Both the position numbers and the translations under genes were made by a program. A DNA stretch of 5,827 nt, from NCBI GenBank assembly GCA_958366945.1, contig CATXCY010000069.1, positions 1 through 5,827 on the forward strand, written 5' to 3'. The DNA comes from Bruticola sp004554425. GTDB taxonomy: Bacteria; Vulcanimicrobiota; Xenobia; Xenobiales; Xenobiaceae. This document shows, in pieces, positions 1 through 4,840 of this stretch. Position 1 is the stretch's first letter, and each line of letters opens with the position of its first letter. Below the pieces are notes generated by a model. It worked only from the letters and a program-made list of their open reading frames with translations. It searched no databases and was not told the origin of the DNA.

Positions 1-20
1 TTCAAAATATTTTCAAAAGA

Positions 21-60
21 AAAAGACGTTCTGTCGTAAGGCAGGGCGTTTTTTTGCTTT
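21..60 (+). terminator. Factor-independent terminator, possibly bidirectional
   Basis: An 8-bp stem pairs 26-33 with 42-49, including two G-T wobble pairs, across an 8-nt loop. A run of seven T, then GC and more T, follows. The A-rich 21-24 can extend the stem on the left, and the complementary strand also runs into a T-rich stretch, so the element may stop transcription in both directions. It would end a gene lying left of the window and insulate the phage remnant that follows. Confidence 0.65.
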
Positions 61-302
61 TTTTAGTCAAATACCCAACACGTCCAAACTTATCATATTA
101 AGACGCGGCTATAGTTATTCCCAACGAAGGCTTACGGCTTTGCTGAAGATGATATTGAGCTAGACAACGGCCCAGCTGTCAGTTTTGCTGCGCCTACTAA
201 AAAGCTTACTTCCGAAAACTATATGCCCAAAGAGCAAAGCTTGCATGAGCTGGCTGGCGACCTTATCCTGCCGGTTATTAACCTTATTGAACAAGGGCAA
301 AG

Positions 303-356
303 CTTTGTTGTGGACGTTACCAGGCCGAGCAAGCGTAGTGAGCGCCCTGCCAAGAA
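303..356 (+). repeat. Near-direct repeat, copy 1 (78-bp period)
   Basis: This 54-bp segment recurs at 381-434 with about 44 of 54 bases identical; the first 25 bases differ at only one position. The offset is 78 bp, exactly 26 codons, so both copies stay in the same reading frame. At protein level the shared core is FVVDVTRPSKRSERPAKK in this copy. It lies in the tail of the portal remnant. Confidence 0.85.
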
Positions 357-380
357 GGCTGCTACCGAAGAGCAAAAGTG

Positions 381-434
381 CTTTGTCGTGGACGTTACCA
401 GGCCGGATAAGCCTAGCAAACGCCCGGCTAAGAA
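381..434 (+). repeat. Near-direct repeat, copy 2 (78-bp period)
   Basis: Second copy of the 54-bp segment at 303-356. It encodes FVVDVTRPDKPSKRPAKN. Most differences fall in the 3' half of the unit, so the copies have had time to diverge while the frame was kept open. The protein product would be a basic Pro/Lys/Arg-rich tail. Confidence 0.85.
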
Positions 435-475
435 TAACTTGCTAAGCAGAATTTTAACAGGAGGGTTCTATTAGC

Positions 476-694
476 GTGACAAAACTTGAATCGTTTTTAA
501 AAAGCCAAAGTAGAGCTGATTTAGAAAAAGCCGGTTTTTTCAATGATTGGTTTGATAAAGATAATGAATGGTATATCGATAAATTAACGATTGCGTTATC
601 TAAGTTGTCCGACTCCCGAGAAGAAGTATTCGATATTGTCAAAGAAGAGATCGAATCACTTCTTTCGTCTGATCATATTAGACATTGGGGGTAA
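476..694 (+). CDS. Hypothetical 72-residue protein within the phage remnant
   Basis: I do not recognise this gene. It starts with GTG at 476, one base after the stop of the upstream frame. A strong Shine-Dalgarno, AGGAGGG at 459-465, sits 10 nt ahead, which makes translation likely. The product is soluble and rich in Asp, Glu, Lys and aromatic residues: FFNDWFDKDNEWYIDK lies near residues 21-36, followed by a probable amphipathic helix rich in Glu (about 46-66). There is no signal peptide, membrane segment or cysteine. GC over 481-660 is about 33 % by hand count, against about 52 % in the genes on both sides, so its origin probably differs. Its stop is one base from the next ATG, which suggests translational coupling with the gpG-type gene. 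In Mu-like modules this position usually holds the much larger gpF-type head protein; this is not that protein. Confidence 0.6.
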   Translation: MTKLESFLKSQSRADLEKAGFFNDWFDKDNEWYIDKLTIALSKLSDSREEVFDIVKEEIESLLSSDHIRHWG

Positions 695-695
695 T

Positions 696-1172
696 ATGCC
701 AGAAATAGCCCTTAAAATAGACTTAAACGAGCTTTACGCGCTGGCCAATAGTAGGCGCTGGAAGAGCAGCGAAATCGGTAAAATCAAGGCTGATTTGCTG
801 AGTCGGTATTATAGGCGCGAGTTGGAAAACGCTTCCAACCGTGCTTTTGATAGGCAAACTTCTCCAGATGGGCGCCCTTGGTTGCCTCACTCTCCTAAAT
901 ATGCCAAGCAACTCAACCGCCGCCGACCGGGGCGCAAGCTTTTGGCCGTTACTTTGCACTTGAAAAACTCCAGACAGTACCAAGTGAGCGGCGATTCTGC
1001 CAAGTATGGTAGCAACGTAAAGTACGCCAGAATTCACCAATTAGGCAGAAAAGTTGGTCGCCAGCATAAAGCTAACATCCCAGCTAGACCTTACCTCGGT
1101 TATGACGACTACGCCGAGCAAAAGCTCCTCTTTATCACTGAAAAACTCCTACGCCGCCATTTCGAACAATAG
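696..1172 (+). CDS. Phage virion morphogenesis protein (Mu gpG / P2 gpS-type)
   Basis: A 158-residue protein of the phage virion morphogenesis / tail completion family (Phage_tail_S). In Mu-like phages it acts in joining heads and tails during assembly. Family signatures are visible. F51 through W62 reads FDRQTSPDGRPW, the usual 'F..E.SPDG.PW' core. YARIHQLG starts near residue 110, and IPARPYLG near residue 128, the typical 'IPARPFLG' motif. The length is normal for the family and the frame is intact. I start it at ATG 696 rather than at an upstream in-frame ATG (591), because the longer form would overlap most of the 72-residue gene and 696 matches the family's usual N-terminus. GGGGG at 687-691 can serve as ribosome binding site, 4 nt away, and the preceding stop is one base upstream. 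It is Arg/Lys-rich, about 52 % GC over 781-960, and has no other recognisable phage structural gene beside it except the portal remnant. Confidence 0.85.
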   Translation: MPEIALKIDLNELYALANSRRWKSSEIGKIKADLLSRYYRRELENASNRAFDRQTSPDGRPWLPHSPKYAKQLNRRRPGRKLLAVTLHLKNSRQYQVSGDSAKYGSNVKYARIHQLGRKVGRQHKANIPARPYLGYDDYAEQKLLFITEKLLRRHFEQ

Positions 1173-1178
1173 AAGAAA

Positions 1179-1209
1179 AAGGCCCTCTCGATACTCTCGA
1201 TAGGGCCTT
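1179..1209 (+). terminator. Terminator after the gpG-type gene
   Basis: A 13-bp stem (1179-1191 with 1197-1209, one mismatch) has a 5-nt loop and starts 6 bp after the stop codon. On the + strand the following bases are only moderately T-rich. On the - strand the stem is followed by TTTTTCTTCT, so the element is probably bidirectional or stronger for - strand transcripts. Confidence 0.75.
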
Positions 1210-1212
1210 ATT

Positions 1213-1455
1213 TATGCAAATTGCATACCAATTACAGCGGTCATTCTAATTATCAAGTATACTTAAAGTCAACTAAATTAAAGTTAATTAAATCGCCTAA
1301 AGGCGGTCTTAAAATTTCTTTGCGCTTTGGGTGCCGTTCGCTGGCTACAATCCAGGGCAAATGATCGAGAAGCACTACCAACTTTGCCGCTGCGATAGGC
1401 CCTTTTTGCGTGAAAAATAACAGTTTTATCAAATAAAAAATGCTTTTTGGTTTTT
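1213..1455. other. Intergenic stretch without a supported gene
   Basis: I see no convincing gene in this stretch. It contains short palindromes: a 13-bp element at 1214-1226, a perfect 10-bp palindrome at 1255-1264, and a GC hairpin with a TAAA loop at 1294-1305. Positions 1300-1410 are richer in GC than the flanks, and both strands are briefly open there, which may be decayed coding sequence. GGCAAA 1356-1361 pairs with TTTGCC 1383-1388. GATAGGCCC followed by five T near 1394-1407 looks like a worn copy of the terminator end at 1199-1212. Confidence 0.4.
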
Positions 1456-1485
1456 TTGCCAAAATAAGTGATGATTATTTATTAA
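1456..1485 (+). promoter_or_regulatory. Possible sigma-70-type promoter of the lipoprotein gene
   Basis: TTGCCA at 1456-1461 (5 of 6 to the -35 consensus) is followed after 18 bp by TATTAA at 1480-1485 (4 of 6 to the -10). This would start transcription near 1492 and give a leader of about 60 nt. The region is very AT-rich, so a chance match is possible. Confidence 0.35.
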
Positions 1486-1493
1486 TTTTGCTG

Positions 1494-1521
1494 TATTGTG
1501 CAATATAGGTGAGGTATCACC
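1494..1521. promoter_or_regulatory. Two adjacent dyads in the lipoprotein leader
   Basis: TATTG 1494-1498 and CAATA 1501-1505 form one inverted repeat. GGTGA 1508-1512 and TCACC 1517-1521 form a second one with a GGTA centre. They lie back to back just downstream of the possible -10 and could be an operator or a leader hairpin. The symmetry is seen directly; the function is inferred. Confidence 0.4.
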
Positions 1522-1554
1522 CACCAGCCACTACAATCGAGAGGGTTTATGTCT

Positions 1555-2691
1555 ATGAAAAAATATATTTTAATTAGCAGTTCTATATTAGTAGCTAGCC
1601 TTTTAGCTTCGGCGTGTTCCAATCAATCGATCGCATCTAATACCGATGTTAAGAGCGATAGTTCCCAAAAAGTAGTAGCTTTTTCTTCAGAAACTATGCC
1701 TCAAGCTTATAAATCTGTCATAAATAAATACGAATGTTTAATTAATGGAGTTTTTGAGCTTGATAAAATTAACGATGATGAGTTATTCAGAGTAGCGACT
1801 AGTTTTAGAGATGCTATTAAGAATGGACGTATAGGTTATGTTCTTTGTGACTTAAATTATGACGGTTCGCCGGAGCTTTTGATTGGAGAGATGCTGACTC
1901 CTGAAGCCAAATATCGTGTAATTATTGACGCTTATATGCTTAGAGGTGGACAATCGGTACAAATTTTTTCTGGTACGGATCGCGATCGCTACTATTACAT
2001 TGACGATCAAGAAAATGAACGCATTTTGCTTGCTAATGAATGGTCCAATGGGGCCAATTATAGCGGTTGTACTTACTTTAGGTTTACCCATGATAAACAA
2101 TTAAAATGCATTGATAGTATTACATACAAAGATGAGCAATGGTATGAGTGTACGCTTGATGGTAGCAACTTGGCAAATATAGCTCAAGCCAATCCTATTG
2201 AAGAAAGCTTCGCTTTAGATATTATTCACAATTATGAGAACATGTACACAGCCCTTAATTTTACTAAGTTTAAGGCTAAACCTAAATGTGCTAGTACACA
2301 AAAGCAGGTTGCAGCTCCTGGAGTGCCCAAATTGCAAGCTCAATACGCTGAAGATGTTTTAAGTAATTTTTCAAGTTATACAAAATTTAAAGCCGATCAA
2401 AATGGAACTCTCAGCAAGATTGTTTTCTCTGTAAATTGTCCGGTCAAAGACTTAAAGTTCTTAAATGTAGAACTTATCGATGTTGACGACAATGGAAAAG
2501 CCAATTTCTCTTCACAAGAAATTTATAGTCAGAATGTATTAGAACCGCAAAAACCTTTGGTAGTGGAAATGAATTTACCTGAAACCGTTCCAACGCACGG
2601 AATTTCTTATACAGACGGTAATGGCCAGACTAAAAAATTTATTATTGGTTTAAGTGGCCAAGATGGTTCGATATTTTTGACCGAATTTTAG
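1555..2691 (+). CDS. Secreted lipoprotein with a DxNxDG acidic motif and conserved C-terminal domain
   Basis: A 378-residue lipoprotein anchored to the membrane by a lipidated cysteine. MKKYILISSSILVASLLASAC is a short basic n-region, a hydrophobic core and a lipobox ending in Cys21, followed by a Ser/Asn/Asp-rich linker. Residues about 50-220 contain DLNYDGSPELLIGE: D99, N101, D103 and E107 are spaced like a calcium-binding EF-hand or FG-GAP loop. Similar 'DLNxDGxPELL' domains are frequent in lipoproteins of gut Clostridia. Residues about 260-378 match a recurrent C-terminal domain I know from such lipoproteins, with a second acidic loop, DVDDNG (309-314), a 'P.HGISY.DGNG' segment and the ending SGQDGSIFLTEF. 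The molecular function is unknown. I choose ATG 1555 because GAGAGGG at 1539-1545 sits 9 nt ahead, against 3 nt for ATG 1549, which would add Met-Ser. Sampled codons are about 29 % GC, lower than the core operon, so transfer is possible. Confidence 0.85.
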   Translation: MKKYILISSSILVASLLASACSNQSIASNTDVKSDSSQKVVAFSSETMPQAYKSVINKYECLINGVFELDKINDDELFRVATSFRDAIKNGRIGYVLCDLNYDGSPELLIGEMLTPEAKYRVIIDAYMLRGGQSVQIFSGTDRDRYYYIDDQENERILLANEWSNGANYSGCTYFRFTHDKQLKCIDSITYKDEQWYECTLDGSNLANIAQANPIEESFALDIIHNYENMYTALNFTKFKAKPKCASTQKQVAAPGVPKLQAQYAEDVLSNFSSYTKFKADQNGTLSKIVFSVNCPVKDLKFLNVELIDVDDNGKANFSSQEIYSQNVLEPQKPLVVEMNLPETVPTHGISYTDGNGQTKKFIIGLSGQDGSIFLTEF

Positions 2692-2715
2692 GCGGTCAAT
2701 TTCCGTTTTCAGTTT
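2677..2715 (+). terminator. Terminator spanning the lipoprotein stop codon
   Basis: TTGACCG 2677-2683 pairs with CGGTCAA 2693-2699 over seven perfect base pairs, with a 9-nt loop that contains the TAG stop. The following 20 nt are T-rich but interrupted (TTTCCG, TTTTC, TTTTTC). Probable factor-independent terminator. Confidence 0.5.
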
Positions 2716-2727
2716 TTCTTTGGAGAA

Positions 2728-3019
2728 CAAGAATTTGTTGGTTAAAAACTACGAGTATAACTGTGTAACTGTATTGTGTAGCGCAAAAACGTGTTTGGTG
2801 TAAACAAACTTGGTGTAGTCCTTGGCTTCGGCCAATTGACGGTATGGCTGCTCGTTTACGAGCAGATGTCGGCAATCAGGCCGGAAGCCTTGGACGTAAC
2901 CGACAAACACTGACAGTTTCCGTTTCGGCAGATTTAAAGCGGAGTTTAGCCTATAGCAAAGCGTAAGGCTTTTCTACGCCTGGAGCTTGCTATAGGCGTA
3001 AACGTAGCCAACAAACTTG
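2728..3019 (+). ncRNA. Candidate structured RNA, multibranched domain (class unknown)
   Basis: There is no ORF of note here, but the segment folds as a closed multibranched structure. The closing helix has 17 pairs: CAAG 2728-2731, TTTGTTGG 2734-2741 and CTACG 2749-2753 all pair with the unbroken 3003-3019. Inside lies a hairpin with a 14-bp lower stem (2818-2833 with 2879-2895, one bulged G and a TT/TT loop). Its apex is a perfect 7-bp hairpin, CTGCTCG / CGAGCAG (2848-2854 with 2859-2865). A second hairpin pairs 2944-2959 with 2987-3003 over 16 bp with one bulged G (2998). Smaller hairpins sit at 2793-2809 and 2900-2928. The pairing is read directly. The transcribed strand is unproven, since inverted repeats fold on both strands, and I found no good promoter in front. 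It fits no RNA class I can recognise: it lacks the hallmarks of RNase P RNA, tmRNA and group II intron domain V. A decayed mobile element with palindromes is an alternative. Confidence 0.4.
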
Positions 3020-3036
3020 AGAAACAGAGACTTTGA

Positions 3037-3107
3037 ATGCTTAAACTTTACTTCCGCAATTGATTATGAAATGTCCGCTTATTATAAAATGAACGAGTTA
3101 AAAGCAT
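3037..3107. repeat. Inverted repeat linking the two structured blocks
   Basis: ATGCTT 3037-3042 pairs with AAGCAT 3102-3107, and AAC 3044-3046 with GTT 3097-3099. The interior is AT-rich and holds the promoter-like sequence at 3060-3088. It may be a minor helix of a larger RNA or a chance match. Confidence 0.3.
3060..3088 (+). promoter_or_regulatory. Possible sigma-70-type promoter in front of the rod-like RNA
   Basis: TTGATT at 3060-3065 (4 of 6, including TTGA) and TATAAA at 3083-3088 (5 of 6) are separated by 17 bp. The predicted start is near 3095, about 20 nt before the first arm of the long nested stem. No ORF follows it closely, so a non-coding transcript is the natural reading. Confidence 0.45.
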
Positions 3108-3283
3108 AAAACTGTGTTTGCGTAAATGAAATTTATAGCCGCCACAAAATGTTCGTTATACCCCCGGAGAAAACTTTATCGCGTTAGCGATATTTTTGAG
3201 GAGGGATATAACGAACTAATCAACGGGTCTATAAATTTAGTAACAACATGTATAGCGCAAACTTATTTGATTGCGTAGCATGT
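3095..3283 (+). ncRNA. Candidate small structured RNA, rod-like fold (class unknown)
   Basis: Four helices nest on one axis. GTTTGCG 3116-3122 pairs with CGCAAAC 3256-3262. AAATTTATAG 3129-3138 pairs with CTATAAATTT 3229-3238 (10 of 10). GTTCGTTATA 3151-3160 pairs with TATAACGAAC 3207-3216 (10 of 10). TATCGC 3177-3182 pairs with GCGATA 3187-3192 around a GTTA tetraloop. A roughly symmetrical internal loop (3141-3150 opposite 3217-3224) separates the two 10-bp helices, and a C-run (3161-3165) faces a purine-rich GGAGGG (3200-3205). The start comes from the promoter-like sequence; the 3' end is uncertain. The closing stem is followed by TTATTT, and a further hairpin lies at 3246-3283. A rod of about 170-190 nt with a central bubble recalls 6S RNA, but I see no sequence identity to support that name, so the class stays open. 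Confidence 0.45.
3246..3283 (+). other. Hairpin that competes with the rod's closing stem
   Basis: ACATG 3246-3250 and CGCAA 3256-3260 pair with TTGCG 3271-3275 and CATGT 3279-3283 across a small internal loop. Bases 3256-3260 are also needed for the closing helix with 3116-3122, so the two folds exclude each other. This could be a terminator-like or switching element, or coincidence. Confidence 0.35.
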
Positions 3284-3347
3284 ACAGCATAAAAAGAACG
3301 CTAGTCTGCCCTTTAGTTTACCAATATGCAAGGGAAGGAAAATAGGG

Positions 3348-3376
3348 TTGTGGAAGAGTAGGCGAAATATTAGAAT
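3348..3376 (+). promoter_or_regulatory. Probable promoter of the protease-scpAB operon
   Basis: TTGTGG at 3348-3353 (TTG matches) is followed after 17 bp by TAGAAT at 3371-3376 (5 of 6 to TATAAT). Transcription would begin near 3383, leaving a leader of about 24 nt that consists mostly of the hairpin at 3387-3399. Confidence 0.45.
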
Positions 3377-3386
3377 CCTTATTTCT

Positions 3387-3399
3387 AGCCCGGAGGGCT
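3387..3399 (+). promoter_or_regulatory. Hairpin covering the ribosome binding site of the M50 gene
   Basis: AGCCC 3387-3391 pairs with GGGCT 3395-3399 around a GGA loop. The only good Shine-Dalgarno for the downstream TTG start, GGAGG at 3392-3396, is split between this loop and stem, with 10 nt to the start. Closing the hairpin should lower translation. Confidence 0.5.
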
Positions 3400-3406
3400 G
3401 GTCGCT

Positions 3407-4045
3407 TTGTTGTTTCTGATTAAATTAGTTTTTGGTTTTGTTGCCATTTTAATGGGCTTTTCTATTCACGAATTTGCTCACGCTGCCATGGCCTATCGTT
3501 TGGGAGATCCTACCCAAAAATATGAAGGTCGTCTCACGTTAAATCCTCTAGTTCATACTGATTGGATGGGTGCGGCTGCTTTACTCTTAAGTTTAATTGC
3601 TACTCAGGGAAGATGTATTATCGGTTGGGGCAAACCTGTAGCCATCAATGCCGAATCTCTCAATGATCCTATTGTCGACGGTGGCGTTTGTTCTTTCGCT
3701 GGCCCATTTGCCAATTTCCTTTTGGCCCTTTGTGCTGGTCTGCCGGTAAAGTTTGGCATCTTTGACAGTTTGCCATTAGTAGCTTATTTCTTCACTGTGT
3801 TAGCTAGTGTCAATATCGCTTTATTTATTTTTAATATGATTCCTTTCCCTCCCTTGGACGGCTGGAAGTTCCTCCAAGTTTTTGTCCCCAGAGACATGGC
3901 TTACAAAATGCGCGATTTTGAAACTAGAATCGGTTCTGTGCCTATGTATGTTTTTATGGCTGCAGTAGTTTTCTTAGGCCCTAAATTCCTGGGTCCTATT
4001 TACATGGCGTTGCTTAATCTTCTGATTGGTCGCTTGCCCGGTTAA
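3407..4045 (+). CDS. Site-2 protease family (M50) membrane metalloprotease
   Basis: A 212-residue polytopic inner-membrane zinc protease of the M50 / site-2 type, which cuts substrates within the bilayer. The zinc-binding HEFAH is at H21, E22 and H25 inside the first membrane helix. The third ligand is D151 in NMIPFPPLDGW (N143-W153). Other family marks are GRLTLNPLVHTDWMG (41-55), GWGKPVAIN (73-81) and AGPFANFLLAL (98-108). Four to five hydrophobic segments are visible. The length is normal for the small YwhC-like subgroup, which lacks PDZ or CBS domains. I take TTG 3407 as the start: GGAGG lies 10 nt upstream, a stop (3386-3388) closes the frame just before, and the next ATG (residue 16) would cut into the helix that carries the active site. 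The gene ends 9 nt before scpA, so the two are probably cotranscribed. This neighbourhood is common in bacteria, but substrate and functional link are unknown. Confidence 0.92.
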   Translation: MLFLIKLVFGFVAILMGFSIHEFAHAAMAYRLGDPTQKYEGRLTLNPLVHTDWMGAAALLLSLIATQGRCIIGWGKPVAINAESLNDPIVDGGVCSFAGPFANFLLALCAGLPVKFGIFDSLPLVAYFFTVLASVNIALFIFNMIPFPPLDGWKFLQVFVPRDMAYKMRDFETRIGSVPMYVFMAAVVFLGPKFLGPIYMALLNLLIGRLPG

Positions 4046-4054
4046 GATAAGGGC

Positions 4055-4825
4055 ATGCCTGTTGTTTTAGATACAAATTCAAAATATTGTGTCCAAATAG
4101 AGCAATTTGAAGGGCCTCTAGATTTGCTGCTCCATTTGGTTCGTGAAGCCAAGTTAGATATTACAGAAATATCTTTGGCTGCTGTAGCTAATCAATATTT
4201 TGAATATCTAGAAAAAATGAAGAGCTTCAATATTGAAATTGAAAGCTCTTATTTATTGGTTTTTGCTCAGCTTTTGGAGTTGAAGTCTCGTCTTTTACTT
4301 CCACCAGACGAGGATGAGTATGGTGAGCCAAGTTGGGATAGCTCCGATATTTTAGATCAAAGTGCCGAAGAAAATGATGAAAATGGGGGAGCCTCTTTAA
4401 TCAAAAGGCTGAGTCTTTATGCTATGGTGCGCCAGGCGGCTGATTGGCTTTACGAGCGTGAAGAGCTTTGTCTAACTCGCTATGTGCGTCCTTTACAAGA
4501 GCAAAAAGCCGATGCTTTTCCCTGTGAATTGCAAGTTTCATTAGAATCTTTGGCTTCTACTTTTCAGCGTTTAAGTAAAGCTGGACGCAATGTCAACCGA
4601 CCTATAACCTTAAATCGCGTTTCTGTATCAGTTCCCGAGCGTATTGAGCAATTGAGTCAACAAATAAAAGCTGAGCATATTTATAGTTTTTGGGGACTAA
4701 TAGGTAAAAATTACAACCGTTCTTATGTTGTGGTTACTTTTTTAGCTTTATTACAAATGGTTAAAGAAGGAAAGCTTCATGTCAATCAAATCGCTGATTG
4801 CGCAGATTTGCAAATATGCATTTAA
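4055..4825 (+). CDS. scpA: Segregation and condensation protein A (kleisin)
   Basis: A 256-residue kleisin subunit that bridges the heads of the SMC dimer and, with ScpB, forms the condensin ring acting on the chromosome. The N-terminal helical domain begins with the hallmark FEGPLDLLLHLV at residues 18-29, followed by AKLDITEISLAAVANQYFEYLE, which contacts the SMC neck. The middle (about 85-125) is acidic and variable and includes the ScpB-binding zone. The C-terminal winged helix, which binds the SMC cap, includes VVVTFLALLQMVKEGKLHV near residues 225-243. The length is typical. ATG 4055 has only a weak AAGGG immediately ahead (4049-4053), which suggests coupling to the protease stop 9 nt upstream. 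A strong hairpin lies inside the gene at 4220-4250. scpB follows after 15 nt. Confidence 0.97.
   Translation: MPVVLDTNSKYCVQIEQFEGPLDLLLHLVREAKLDITEISLAAVANQYFEYLEKMKSFNIEIESSYLLVFAQLLELKSRLLLPPDEDEYGEPSWDSSDILDQSAEENDENGGASLIKRLSLYAMVRQAADWLYEREELCLTRYVRPLQEQKADAFPCELQVSLESLASTFQRLSKAGRNVNRPITLNRVSVSVPERIEQLSQQIKAEHIYSFWGLIGKNYNRSYVVVTFLALLQMVKEGKLHVNQIADCADLQICI
4220..4250 (+). other. Terminator-like hairpin inside scpA
   Basis: AAGAGCTTCAAT (4220-4231) pairs with ATTG plus AAGCTCTT (4238-4241 and 4243-4250) over 12 bp with one bulged A and a 6-nt loop. The moderately T-rich ATTTATTGGTTTTT follows. Its arms share the AAGAGCTT / AAGCTCTT core with the hairpin after scpB (5714-5754). It encodes KSFNIEIESS, an ordinary part of the protein, so chance is possible. 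Confidence 0.4.
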
Positions 4826-4840
4826 TAAAATAATACTACC

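Larger units (their letters stand above)
115..474 (+). pseudogene. Remnant of Mu gp29-like portal protein (DUF935), C-terminal part
   Basis: A frame open from 115 (the preceding in-frame codon, 112-114, is a stop) encodes about 119 residues ending at TAG 472-474. The segment containing GFAEDDIELDNG and then HELAGDLILPVINLIEQG resembles, from memory, the C-terminal tail of DUF935 phage portal proteins. Those form the dodecameric DNA entry pore of Mu-like heads. Full-length family members are about 450-550 residues, so the catalytic-size body is missing and no start codon with a ribosome binding site precedes the preserved part. The first ATG, at 223, has no Shine-Dalgarno. After IEQGQSF the reading frame turns into a Lys/Arg/Pro-rich stretch that contains a near-duplication. 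GC over 241-420 is about 53 % by hand count. The mu-gpG type gene downstream supports the phage origin. The family assignment is moderate; that the gene is truncated is more certain. Confidence 0.5.

Noticed and set aside
303..434. CRISPR array
   Set aside because: Only two diverged copies, spaced in codon multiples inside a reading frame, with no further units.
160..445. Other open frames on both strands across the portal remnant
   Set aside because: They shadow the DUF935-like frame and exist partly because of the internal duplication; no start signals or family features.
591..695. N-terminally extended form of the gpG-type protein starting at ATG 591
   Set aside because: It would overlap most of the well-initiated 72-residue gene, and the extension does not fit the family's N-terminus.
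1321..1400. tRNA-like sequence (GTTCGCTGGCTACAATCC)
   Set aside because: No cloverleaf, acceptor stem or anticodon arm can be formed around it.
1253..1462. 69-residue frame on the - strand with fragments such as DHLPWIVASERHPKRKEI
   Set aside because: TTG start without a ribosome binding site, AT-rich ends, no family I recognise. A decayed piece of a gene remains possible.
2728..3019. Retron msr-msd or group II intron
   Set aside because: Inverted repeats closing a set of hairpins suggested it, but no reverse transcriptase gene is near and no domain V or branching-G context is visible.
3200..3250. Start of a small gene behind the Shine-Dalgarno-like GAGGAGGG (3198-3205)
   Set aside because: The next ATG is more than 40 nt away and the purine run is paired within the rod structure.
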